Shown piece after piece: positions 1 through 6,978 of a stretch of 8,666 nucleotides of DNA; positions within the stretch are counted from its first letter, which is position 1, and each line of letters opens with the position of its first letter. The translations under genes were made by a program, and so were the position numbers. Location: positions 1 through 8,666 of the forward strand of contig JALZVN010000312.1 in NCBI GenBank assembly GCA_023299965.1. The letters are read 5' to 3'. Below the pieces are notes generated by a model. It was not told where the DNA came from, made no database searches, and saw nothing but the letters and a program-made list of their open reading frames with translations. Source of the DNA: Saprospiraceae bacterium (GTDB taxonomy: Bacteria > Bacteroidota > Bacteroidia > Chitinophagales > Saprospiraceae).

Positions 1-77
1 AAAAAGTAATACGTGCTTGATCGTATCGCAGAAGAAAATATAAATATAGCTGTATACAGCTGCCATAAATCATACTC
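1..77. other. Left-edge non-coding stretch with a 14-bp palindrome
   Basis: No gene can be assigned here. On the plus strand the three frames close within the first 43 bases, so at most the last few codons of an upstream gene are present. On the minus strand two frames stay open to the edge from ATGs at 64-66 and 71-73, but each gives only about 20 residues and neither resembles a known N-terminus. Bases 48-61 form a perfect 14-bp palindrome (AGCTGTATACAGCT) that ends 16 nt before the start of the TPR gene. It could be an operator, but a palindrome of this length is expected about once by chance in a window of this size. No TAnnTTTG promoter element was found for the plus-strand gene. Confidence 0.3.
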
Positions 78-1097
78 ATGCAAAAGTTCACAAGCTTATT
101 TTTTCTACTCTTTATACCATTTTATTTGCTGTGTCAAACAGATGAGGAGAAGATAAATAAAATCGTCCAAGACGGGATATTCTTGCATGATAAACATGAA
201 TATCTCAAAGCTATCAAAAAGTATAAGGAAGCTTTCCATATTGACGCGAAATCTGCTTTGGCGCATTATGAATTAGCTTTGACGTATACAGAAATGAAAG
301 ATTATAATAATGCAGGGTATCATGCTAATAAAGTCATCAAACAAAAAGGGGACTATCTCATCCAAGCTTATATGGTGAAAGGGACTATTTTGGATGAAAA
401 AGGGAATACCAAAAAATCTATTAAGTTATTCAAAAAAGCTCAGGAGAAAACAGATGGGCACTATTTACTAAACTACAATTTGGGTATTAATTACTTCAAA
501 TTAGGAAATCTAGAAAAAGCATCGGCACAATTTGTAGAAGCTATTCAGCGCAATAAAGTACATGCTAGCAGTCATTTATATTTGGCATTGGCGCAAAAAA
601 GAAAGCAAGACATTGTGCCTTCCTTGTTACCTACCTTTTATTTTTTGCTACTAGAGCCAGAGTCTGAAAGAGCGACAAATGCGCATCGATTATTGGATGA
701 TAATCTCCATGGAAATGTGTCTTTGGATGCAGTAGATGATGCACAGATAAATATCACTGTAGACGATGATAAAAATAATAAATACGCTTCTATCGAGCTA
801 TTGATTGGTTTGAGTTCGGCTGCAAATCAAACTGAAGAAAATAAGTCCTTAAGCAAATCTGATCTTTTTATCAATAACACTAGATTGATTATGAGCAGCC
901 TTGCTGGTCTACGGCTACCTGAAGATGATATTTGGACTACTTTATATATTCCATTTTTCGATCGACTAGAACGTAGCGACCATTTTGAAACGTACTGCTA
1001 CTATATATTACAGACTAAAAATGCAAAAGCAGACGAATGGGTTGAAGGACATCAAACAGAAATAGAGGCTTTCTTTGTCTGGTTAAATGAAGGGTAG
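78..1097 (+). CDS. Exported tetratricopeptide-repeat (TPR) protein
   Basis: A 339-residue protein. Residues 1-20 look like a signal peptide: a Lys at position 3, then a strongly hydrophobic stretch, with likely cleavage after Cys19-Gln20. The residues before Cys19 (Tyr-Leu-Leu) do not make a good lipobox, so a periplasmic protein is more likely than a lipoprotein. About five TPR-like helix pairs follow at roughly residues 25-56, 59-90, 93-126, 128-161 and 163-195, with the usual small and aromatic pattern (for example the LNYNLGINYFKLGNLEKA stretch near 131-148). Residues 200-339 are a non-repeat C-terminal part that I do not recognise. TPR domains usually bind proteins; no catalytic motif is visible, so the partner and role are unknown. 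It is the only plus-strand gene and converges on comEC with 9 nt between stop codons. The ATG at 78 is chosen because it begins the signal peptide. Confidence 0.88.
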   Translation: MQKFTSLFFLLFIPFYLLCQTDEEKINKIVQDGIFLHDKHEYLKAIKKYKEAFHIDAKSALAHYELALTYTEMKDYNNAGYHANKVIKQKGDYLIQAYMVKGTILDEKGNTKKSIKLFKKAQEKTDGHYLLNYNLGINYFKLGNLEKASAQFVEAIQRNKVHASSHLYLALAQKRKQDIVPSLLPTFYFLLLEPESERATNAHRLLDDNLHGNVSLDAVDDAQINITVDDDKNNKYASIELLIGLSSAANQTEENKSLSKSDLFINNTRLIMSSLAGLRLPEDDIWTTLYIPFFDRLERSDHFETYCYYILQTKNAKADEWVEGHQTEIEAFFVWLNEG

Positions 1098-1106
1098 CTT
1101 AAAATC

Positions 1107-2675
1107 TTAGAAAGTGCATAAAGTTAGTATTATTGTACCTAGTGAAAGCAGTACAAATGTCACTCTTGCTGTGCTCATATAACGGTCTACAGAAATGATA
1201 ATCAAATAAGTAATAATCATTCCCATCCCACCTATATGGAGTGATCCATATTCATTAGTAGGTAAGAGAAATACCAAGTTGATAAGCGCATTGTTTGTCC
1301 AAATGGCAAGGTATAAAGTGTAGCCTACCGCGGCAGCCAAGGTGCTTGATACAAGCTGTACAATGAACAAGAGGATACCCAAGGATAAAATTATAAAAGC
1401 GAATGGTACTACGAATAAGCCTGTGAATAAAAAGTTTACGGGTAGATGATGAAAGTAGTATAAGCCGATTGGAAAAGTAGCTATCTGAGCTGCGATACCA
1501 ACGCTCGTTATTTGCCATAAATAGTCTGGAATCATCCATTTAAAGTAAAGTAAAGCATAAATTTTGGGATGCAAATAAACGATACCTGCGACGGCAGTAA
1601 AAGAAAGCTGAAAGCCTACGTCATAAATTAGATAAGGGTCATATACCAATAAAAGAATAGCTGCTGCCGCCAAGGTGTTGTATGTGTTCTTGTATTTTCG
1701 GATATAGACAGAAATAGTAATAAAGGAAAACATAATGCCTGCTCTTAATACAGAAGGGCTTCCTCCTGTAAGAAAAACAAAGAGCCATATGCCAAGTAGT
1801 GTAATTAAGATTTTAAGAACTACCCAAAATTTATTTCTAGTTTTAAATATATTCAGAAATGTAAATAGCATGGAAAATATAATGCCAACGTGCAGCCCAG
1901 ATACGGCTAAAACATGCATAGCTCCGACAGTAGCAAATTTATTCTTGATTTCATCCGAAAGGAAATCCTTATTCCCTAGACATAGTGCTGCACCAACAGC
2001 GTATTCGTTCTCTGTTTTAAGATGCTTTTTTAGAATACCAAGTAGATGTTGTCTTTGTCTTAAAATGATATTGTACAGACCATCATATTTTTCAATCAGG
2101 GTCCAATCTTCTACCTGAGCAGTATGTGTTATACCCTTGCTCGCGTAGTATTTTTTAAAGTCAAAGCCAGATGTATGTTGTGAGCTAGCAATGGTGTCAA
2201 GTTTACCTCTTATGAGTATCATGTCTCCATATCCTAAGTTTTTGCTTAGTTTATCAATCTCTAGAAAGGCAATAGACTTACCACTCGTATTCTGTTTCTT
2301 TTCGTTCTGGATTAACCCTTGTAATGCAATCCTTACTTGTACTTTCTTATTGATTTTCGGTGTGGAGATTATCTTGCCAATGATTCTTCCTGTTTTGAAA
2401 TTTTGGTTCTCAATATGTAGGGGATTATATAAACCTAAAAAGGCGCACGTGTGTAAACAACCCAAAAGGAAAAATAGACTTAGAGTTAAACTACTTGAAT
2501 ATTTTTGATGCTGTAGGTCTAATGCATTAAGGGAGAAAGGAATAAAAAATAGAAGGAGTAGCCCGATCAGCAGTAGTAAAATGTGTGGAGACAAAAGAGG
2601 GTAGTAGGAGTATATGACAATCCCTAGGCTAAAGCCTATTAAAGGTCGAACGAGTGGTGCCTCTTTCCAGTTCAC
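1107..2675 (-). CDS. comEC: ComEC/Rec2-family DNA-uptake channel protein, short form
   Basis: ComEC forms the inner-membrane channel that brings single-stranded DNA into the cell during natural transformation. The 522-residue product has N-terminal membrane segments (about 10-80), a soluble OB-like/DUF4131 region (about 93-195), and the polytopic Competence domain from about 225 on. Signature motifs are visible: HVLAVSGLHVG at 254-264, GGSPSVLRA at 304-312, DVGFQLSF at 352-359 and the QIATFPIGLYYFHHLPVNF stretch at 397-415. The start codon is GTG (2673-2675): an in-frame TAA lies 9 nt upstream and the next in-frame ATG is about residue 152. No Shine-Dalgarno is visible. The protein ends soon after the last membrane helix and has no metallo-beta-lactamase-like C-terminal domain, so it is shorter than full-length three-domain ComEC. 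It lies downstream of the kbl terminator and so is probably transcribed separately. Family assignment is firm; activity in transformation is inferred. Confidence 0.95.
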   Translation of the reverse strand: MNWKEAPLVRPLIGFSLGIVIYSYYPLLSPHILLLLIGLLLLFFIPFSLNALDLQHQKYSSSLTLSLFFLLGCLHTCAFLGLYNPLHIENQNFKTGRIIGKIISTPKINKKVQVRIALQGLIQNEKKQNTSGKSIAFLEIDKLSKNLGYGDMILIRGKLDTIASSQHTSGFDFKKYYASKGITHTAQVEDWTLIEKYDGLYNIILRQRQHLLGILKKHLKTENEYAVGAALCLGNKDFLSDEIKNKFATVGAMHVLAVSGLHVGIIFSMLFTFLNIFKTRNKFWVVLKILITLLGIWLFVFLTGGSPSVLRAGIMFSFITISVYIRKYKNTYNTLAAAAILLLVYDPYLIYDVGFQLSFTAVAGIVYLHPKIYALLYFKWMIPDYLWQITSVGIAAQIATFPIGLYYFHHLPVNFLFTGLFVVPFAFIILSLGILLFIVQLVSSTLAAAVGYTLYLAIWTNNALINLVFLLPTNEYGSLHIGGMGMIITYLIIISVDRYMSTARVTFVLLSLGTIILTLCTF

Positions 2676-2685
2676 TGTTGTTGAT

Positions 2686-2718
2686 TAGATGCTTAGACAA
2701 TTTGTTTATAGGCATCTA
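2686..2718 (-). other. Imperfect hairpin in the comEC leader
   Basis: Bases 2686-2692 (TAGATGC) and 2712-2718 (GCATCTA) are perfect 7-bp inverted arms. Inside them a second short pairing (ACAA with TTGT) is possible on the minus strand. The structure ends 10 nt before the comEC GTG. On the minus strand a TTTTTTTATTTTTA stretch precedes it, and the TATTTTTA in that stretch is one mismatch from the TAnnTTTG -7 element. If transcription starts nearby, the hairpin would lie in the 5' leader and could limit initiation at the weak GTG start. It is not followed by a U-run on the minus strand, so it is not an intrinsic terminator of that strand. A regulatory role is inferred. Confidence 0.3.
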
Positions 2719-2763
2719 AAAATAAAAAAATCTATCGATAATTTATTACTAACGGGTAGAAAT

Positions 2764-2803
2764 AAAAAGCAGTATTAAGACTTTAGTCTTAATACTGCTT
2801 TTT
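2764..2803 (-). terminator. Strong intrinsic terminator of the tdh-kbl operon
   Basis: The two 19-base arms (2764-2782 and 2785-2803) are perfectly complementary around a 2-base centre. The stem carries GCAGTATTAAGACT in its core and A5/T5 at its base, so on the minus strand it reads as a stem ending in a T5 run. It lies 41 nt past the kbl stop codon and 88 nt before the comEC start, where an operon-end terminator is expected. The A/T symmetry would also let it act on plus-strand transcription, but no plus-strand gene reads into it. Confidence 0.88.
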
Positions 2804-2844
2804 CTGATACAATTCTATGTTATCAATTGGAATGTGAAGTAAGC

Positions 2845-4032
2845 TTATATCACACCTAAATTCTTACCTACTTTTGTAAAGGCTTCAATCGCCTTGTCAA
2901 TGTGATGTTCTTCATGTCCAGCAGATAGCTGTACTCTGATTCTCGCTTGTCCCTTTGCTACTACTGGATAGAAAAAACCAATTACATAAATACCTTCGTC
3001 CAATAACTGATTTGAAAAGTCTTGAGAAAGTTTCGCATCATATAGCATGATTGGCACGATAGGGCTATCTCCTTTGAGCATATCAAAACCAGCAGCTTCC
3101 ATACCCGTTCTAAAGCGTATAGTATTTGATTCTAGCTTATCTCTAAGTGTCGTTGACCCTTCAAGAATGTCTAGTACTTTTATAGATGCGCCAACGATAG
3201 CAGGAGCCAGAGTATTGGAGAAGAGATAGGGTCTTGAGCGTTGACGCAAGATTCCTACAATCTCTTTACTAGCCGCGGTAAAACCTCCAGATGCACCTCC
3301 TAAGGCTTTTCCAAAAGTACCTGTGATGATGTCTACTCTACCCATTACATTATGGTATTCTGCAGACCCTCTACCGGTTTTACCGATGAATCCAGAGGCA
3401 TGGCAATCATCTACCATGACCAATGCGTCATATTTCTTTGCTAGATCACAAATCTTGTCCAATAATGCAATGTCTCCATCCATGGAGAATACACCATCAG
3501 TAGCGATTAATCTACGTCTTGCATCCTTAGAAGCAATCAACTTCTCTTCTAAGTCAGCCATATCAGAATGTGCGTATCTATGACGCTGTGCTTTGCATAG
3601 ACGGATACCATCTATGATAGAGGCATGATTAAGCGAATCTGAAATGATAGCATCTTCTTTTCCTAGTAGCGGTTCAAACAAGCCGCCATTTGCATCAAAA
3701 GCTGCTGCATAAAGAATAGCATCCTCTAATCCCACAAAGGCTGCAATCTTTGCTTCTAGCTCCTTGTGTATATCTTGTGTCCCACAGATAAATCGCACAC
3801 TAGACATACCGAAACCGTGAGAATCGATAGTATCCTTAGCTGCTTGAATGATATCTGGATGAGATGAAAGTCCTAAATAATTATTTGCACAGAAGTTGAG
3901 CACTTCTATACCTTGATTTGTTTTAATCTCTGCAGCTTGTTGAGAAACTATGATTCGTTCCTTTTTGTATAAGCCTGCATCTTTGATTGAATCTAATTCT
4001 TGCTGAATAGCCGTATCTACTGTACTGTGCAT
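2845..4032 (-). CDS. kbl: Glycine C-acetyltransferase (2-amino-3-ketobutyrate CoA ligase)
   Basis: PLP-dependent alpha-oxoamine synthase of 395 residues, close to the usual length for KBL. It splits 2-amino-3-oxobutanoate with CoA to glycine and acetyl-CoA, the second step of threonine degradation. Family motifs are visible: NFCANNYLGLSSHP near 46-59, the glycine-rich GFGMSSVRFICGTQ near 73-86, SLNHASIIDG with His136, the MVDDCHASG stretch with Asp208 and His211, and TGTFGKALGGASGG (237-250) with Lys242 as the expected PLP-binding lysine. Related enzymes (serine palmitoyltransferase, BioF, 5-aminolevulinate synthase) share the fold, but sequence and context favour KBL: the gene starts 2 nt after the stop of a threonine dehydrogenase gene that makes its substrate. 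A strong terminator follows it. Confidence 0.95.
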   Translation of the reverse strand: MHSTVDTAIQQELDSIKDAGLYKKERIIVSQQAAEIKTNQGIEVLNFCANNYLGLSSHPDIIQAAKDTIDSHGFGMSSVRFICGTQDIHKELEAKIAAFVGLEDAILYAAAFDANGGLFEPLLGKEDAIISDSLNHASIIDGIRLCKAQRHRYAHSDMADLEEKLIASKDARRRLIATDGVFSMDGDIALLDKICDLAKKYDALVMVDDCHASGFIGKTGRGSAEYHNVMGRVDIITGTFGKALGGASGGFTAASKEIVGILRQRSRPYLFSNTLAPAIVGASIKVLDILEGSTTLRDKLESNTIRFRTGMEAAGFDMLKGDSPIVPIMLYDAKLSQDFSNQLLDEGIYVIGFFYPVVAKGQARIRVQLSAGHEEHHIDKAIEAFTKVGKNLGVI

Positions 4033-4034
4033 TA

Positions 4035-5021
4035 TTATGATTTTAATTTTTCTAAACTACTTATTTTTTTTTTTGACTGAACCCCAAGTTCGTTTAGATT
4101 TTGGATCATGTCAGCCACCATTTCCGTCAGCATAAATTTTGGTTTCCAATTCCAGTCTTTTCGCGCTGCAGAATCATCTAAACTATCTACCCAACTATCT
4201 GCTATTGCTTGTCTTTCATCTGGAGCATAGCTGATTTTAAAATTTGGGATATGTTTTTTGATCTCTTCACTTATTTCTTGTGGAGTAAAACTAGATCCTT
4301 CTAGATTATACGAGGTACGAATAGTGATATCTTCCACATCAGCTTGCATCAACATCATCGTAGCATTGACCACGTCGTCCATGTAGATCATAGGAAGCGC
4401 AGTGTCTGCATTCAAAAAGCAACTATACTCTTGATGTGCTATGGCCTCATGGAATATTTCCACTGCATAATCCGTCGTTCCGCCACCGGGTAAAGATTGA
4501 TATCCAATAACACCGGGATAGCGCAATGAGCGAATATCCATCCCATATCGATTGCTATAATAGGCACTCCACTGTTCTCCGCTTACTTTACTCATCCCGT
4601 ATATTGTACTTGGATTTAGCGCAGAATTTTGAGGTACCTTTTTCTTTTGTGCATCATTTCCAAAGACAGCAATACTGCTTGGGAAAAATATTTTTTTGAT
4701 GTCTAGGGCACGACAGGCTTCTAGTACATTCAGATATCCATCTACATTTACCTCCCAGCACTTGATAGGCATTTTCTCTCCCGTAGCAGAAAGAATTGCA
4801 GCTAGGTGGTACACTTGAGTGATATTGTGTTTTTCTAAAGTTTCCTTTAATGCCTTTTTGTTGAGAATATCGAGATATTCAAAGTTTTTATAATATTCAG
4901 TGGGCTCTTTGATGTCAGATAATATCACATTATCTGCACCAAATTTTGAGATCAAAGTATTGGCAATTACTGTTCCTAGTTGACCATTTGATCCCGTTAT
5001 AAGCGTCTTTTGTGGACTCAT
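4035..5021 (-). CDS. tdh: SDR-type L-threonine 3-dehydrogenase
   Basis: A 328-residue NAD-dependent epimerase/dehydratase-type extended SDR protein. It is read as L-threonine 3-dehydrogenase, which oxidises threonine to 2-amino-3-oxobutanoate. The Rossmann motif is GSNGQLG (10-16), an acidic Asp36 follows in ILSDI as expected for NAD preference, HLAAILSATGE lies near 72-82, the catalytic serine is Ser115/Ser116 (FFPSS), and the YxxxK pair is Tyr141 and Lys145. The SLRYPGVIGYQSLPGGGTTDYAVEIF stretch (165-190) and the DDSAARKDWNWKP tail region (282-294) are typical of the short-chain threonine dehydrogenase family found in animals and Bacteroidota, rather than the zinc-dependent E. coli type. 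Adjacency to kbl (2-nt gap) supports the specificity. An A11 tract codes Lys317-319 near the C-terminus, outside the catalytic core. Confidence 0.93.
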   Translation of the reverse strand: MSPQKTLITGSNGQLGTVIANTLISKFGADNVILSDIKEPTEYYKNFEYLDILNKKALKETLEKHNITQVYHLAAILSATGEKMPIKCWEVNVDGYLNVLEACRALDIKKIFFPSSIAVFGNDAQKKKVPQNSALNPSTIYGMSKVSGEQWSAYYSNRYGMDIRSLRYPGVIGYQSLPGGGTTDYAVEIFHEAIAHQEYSCFLNADTALPMIYMDDVVNATMMLMQADVEDITIRTSYNLEGSSFTPQEISEEIKKHIPNFKISYAPDERQAIADSWVDSLDDSAARKDWNWKPKFMLTEMVADMIQNLNELGVQSKKKISSLEKLKS

Positions 5022-5052
5022 GCTAGCGATTTGATTTCGGAGTGAAAGTAAT

Positions 5053-5080
5053 CAAATTATTATTCTATTTCGAATACAAA
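5053..5080 (-). promoter_or_regulatory. Possible promoter of tdh-kbl
   Basis: On the minus strand a TTTG (5077-5080) is followed, after 20 bases, by ATAATTTG (5053-5060). This resembles the Bacteroidota TTTG / TAnnTTTG pair, but the first two bases of the -7 box do not match and the spacing is slightly short. It would give a leader of roughly 25 nt. No convincing terminator separates the preceding HsdR-N gene from tdh: the 111-nt gap has only a weak CTCTAGAG palindrome. Read-through from the ribH operon therefore remains possible. Confidence 0.3.
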
Positions 5081-5132
5081 ACCAAAATATCATAGACTTC
5101 TCTAGAGGATTTTTATGAAGTAGACGGATAGA

Positions 5133-5597
5133 TTAACCTATAGATTTAGAACTGATAGGTAATTCATTGAGCATCACATAGCTACGGTCTTCAAAGTCAA
5201 TTTGCGCACAATATGTATGCAATCCATTTGTTATTACCAAAAAAGGAGCTTTAACCTCTAAGTTATAAGCGGCTACTTGATCAAAGGTTTGCTGTTTGAG
5301 TTCTATAGTAGGGGCTTTGCACTCTATCAAAATAGAGGCATCTCCTTGAGAGTCAAACACAACTATATCAAAACGTCTACTCAGACCATTGACCACAATG
5401 CTTCTCTCTATATTGATGATGCCTTTTGCATAATTGCCTTCATGTATCAAATATTGTATCATGAGTTGACGTACCAGTTCTTCGGGAGTACTGACCAAGA
5501 AACGTCTTCGGATATGGCAAAAGATATGGCGTCCATCCGGTGTATCAGAAAAACTCATTTCGTTTTTCCATTGCATCAAGTCAAGTTCCAATTTCAT
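5133..5597 (-). CDS. Stand-alone HsdR N-terminal-like PD-(D/E)XK nuclease-fold protein
   Basis: A 154-residue protein matching the HSDR_N_2 family, the nuclease-fold domain at the N-terminus of type I restriction HsdR subunits, but with no helicase part. The candidate active-site residues are all present: Glu64 (NIER), Asp77 (RRFDIVVFD), Glu92 and Lys94 (IECKAP), followed by Gln107 and Tyr111 (QVAAY) in the QxxxY arrangement known from RecB/HsdR-type nucleases. Other family-like stretches are TPEELVRQ near 37-44 and VITNGLHTYC near 121-130. Such single-domain genes are widespread in Bacteroidota, so this is not a remnant of a restriction system: no hsdM or hsdS lies nearby. It starts 2 nt after the MBL gene stop and so is probably the third gene of the ribH operon. 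Nuclease activity is plausible from the residues but not shown, and the biological role is unknown. Confidence 0.88.
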   Translation of the reverse strand: MKLELDLMQWKNEMSFSDTPDGRHIFCHIRRRFLVSTPEELVRQLMIQYLIHEGNYAKGIINIERSIVVNGLSRRFDIVVFDSQGDASILIECKAPTIELKQQTFDQVAAYNLEVKAPFLVITNGLHTYCAQIDFEDRSYVMLNELPISSKSIG

Positions 5598-5599
5598 AC

Positions 5600-6463
5600 T
5601 TAGCTCACTAAGAAGTCTTCCAGGTTTTGCACATCTCCTAATACTGTTCTTCCTTTCGGATTTACAGCTAAGGTAGCAGCGGCGTTTACAGGATCATGTT
5701 CAAAAAGTATCAGTGCTTTCTCTTGTAAAACACGATCATGAAAAGTCTTTTTTTCCTTGATGCTTACTAATGGATCTATGTCATAGCTCATCACATAAGG
5801 TAGTCCTACATGAAAAGCTGAAGGCATGAGATCAGCCACATATTTCAAGTGTTTTTCCTCAGTATTGATATGTAGCCCCATCATAGCATGCGTATGCCCA
5901 TAGTATAACTGGACGTCTATTCCAGGAATCCAGTTAAATGCTTGAGTTTCATGTTTGACATTTAGGAAGTTAAGGACGCCTAGATTTTTCAACTCCACGA
6001 AATTCTCTTTCAAGAAAGAAGCGCGTTCTCTAGGATTAGGATCCATCGCCCACTTATAGTGTAACTCATTTGTATGATAGGTTGCATTTGGAAAAGTAGG
6101 GTAGAGCTCACCTTTTTCAGTCTTGCTTATTGCGCCACCTACATGGTCGAAATGTAAATGAGTCAAAAATACATCTGTGATATCTTCTGCTTTTAGACTA
6201 CTCTCCGTAAGAGACGAGATCAAGTCATAGTCTCCATGCGGCTCGAAGTGAGACCTGAATTTTGCATCTTGCTTATCACCCATGCCAGTATCTACTAGTA
6301 TTTTTCTGTCTCCGGTTTCTATGAGCAAGCATCGCATTGACCAGGTACACATATTATTCTCATCACTAGGATTGAGTTTGTTCCACATTCGTTTTGGTAC
6401 GACACCAAACATGGCGCCTCCATCTAGTTTGAATAGACCAGCGTGTATAAAACTTACTTTCAT
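5600..6463 (-). CDS. MBL-fold metallo-hydrolase (lactonase-like COG0491 type)
   Basis: A 287-residue metallo-beta-lactamase-fold protein with no signal peptide, so probably cytoplasmic. The first metal motif is complete, THLHFDHVGG at 101-110 (His102, His104, Asp106, His107). The bridging aspartate is probably Asp211 (VADLMPS) and the last histidine His256 (FEHDP). The third motif is unusual: where many relatives have GHTPGH, this protein reads GHTHAMMG (189-196), so the usual ligand histidine is Met194, and His190 or His192 may replace it. Overall layout, with an early LIETGDRKILVDTGMG strand (47-62), resembles the AHL-lactonase/YtnP group, but the substrate cannot be assigned from sequence. 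Its ATG overlaps the ribH stop codon by one base (TAATG), which indicates translational coupling. Confidence 0.9.
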   Translation of the reverse strand: MKVSFIHAGLFKLDGGAMFGVVPKRMWNKLNPSDENNMCTWSMRCLLIETGDRKILVDTGMGDKQDAKFRSHFEPHGDYDLISSLTESSLKAEDITDVFLTHLHFDHVGGAISKTEKGELYPTFPNATYHTNELHYKWAMDPNPRERASFLKENFVELKNLGVLNFLNVKHETQAFNWIPGIDVQLYYGHTHAMMGLHINTEEKHLKYVADLMPSAFHVGLPYVMSYDIDPLVSIKEKKTFHDRVLQEKALILFEHDPVNAAATLAVNPKGRTVLGDVQNLEDFLVS

Positions 6464-6978
6464 TAGAATCCTATTTTTTGAGAATTATCTTGGAGATTTG
6501 CTTTAGTATTTGCCATCCATAAAGCCGTGTAGGCTGCCTCAATACCCTTATTTCCATGCTTTCCACCCGATCTATCTTTTGCTTGTTGCTCATCATTGGG
6601 AGTCAAGAGTCCGAAGATACAAGGCACACCAGAAGCAACTCCAAGTGTCGTAAGTCCTTGAGCGACAGATTGATTGATGTATTCATTATGACTGGTCTCT
6701 CCCTTAATCACACAGCCAATGCAAATTACAGCATCTAAGGAATATCGCTTTAGCAACATTTTGGCTCCAACCGTTAACTCAAAAGCGCCAGGGACGTCGA
6801 TTCTGTGGATATTTTTGCTTGCTACTTTAGCCGCTTCCAGGGTTTGGATACATCCTTCTGCCAGTGCAGAAGTAATCTCGGTATTCCATTCGGATACTAC
6901 GACTCCAATTTTATTTCCACTTGCGTCAGGGAGTCCTCTAGGACCTATTTCGGATAGATTTTTTAATTCACTTGCCAT
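6463..6978 (-). CDS. ribH: 6,7-dimethyl-8-ribityllumazine synthase
   Basis: RibH condenses 5-amino-6-ribitylaminouracil with 3,4-dihydroxy-2-butanone 4-phosphate to give 6,7-dimethyl-8-ribityllumazine, the penultimate riboflavin step; the enzyme forms large cytoplasmic oligomers. The 171-residue protein has the normal length and motifs: VSEWNTEIT at 28-36 (substrate-binding Trp/Asn region), VPGAFELTVGAKML at 62-75, CVIKGETSHNEYI at 89-101 with the catalytic His97, PCIFGLLTPNDEQQAKDRSGGKHGNKG at 119-145 including the phosphate-binding Arg136 region. The ATG at 6976-6978 lies immediately after a Bacteroidota -7 box, with almost no room for a leader. It is the first gene of a tight cluster with the MBL and HsdR-N genes. 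No other riboflavin genes are in the window. Confidence 0.96.
   Translation of the reverse strand: MASELKNLSEIGPRGLPDASGNKIGVVVSEWNTEITSALAEGCIQTLEAAKVASKNIHRIDVPGAFELTVGAKMLLKRYSLDAVICIGCVIKGETSHNEYINQSVAQGLTTLGVASGVPCIFGLLTPNDEQQAKDRSGGKHGNKGIEAAYTALWMANTKANLQDNSQKIGF

Noticed and set aside
1255..1539. 94-residue open frame on the minus strand inside comEC
   Set aside because: It overlaps conserved comEC sequence in another frame, and its translation has no recognisable domain or sensible hydrophobic pattern.
1735..2118. 127-residue plus-strand open frame opposite comEC
   Set aside because: It is antisense to the conserved Competence domain, has no promoter or leader signal, and its translation resembles no family.
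5105..5132. Terminator after the HsdR-N gene
   Set aside because: Only an 8-base CTCTAGAG palindrome and weak 5-bp pairings are present, without a T-run directly after them.
5133..5597. Remnant of a type I restriction-modification system
   Set aside because: The single-domain form is a standard gene in Bacteroidota, is intact, and no hsdM, hsdS or helicase part is nearby.
5277..5603. 108-residue plus-strand open frame opposite the HsdR-N gene
   Set aside because: The minus-strand frame carries the complete PD-(D/E)XK motif set, so the opposite frame is an incidental shadow.
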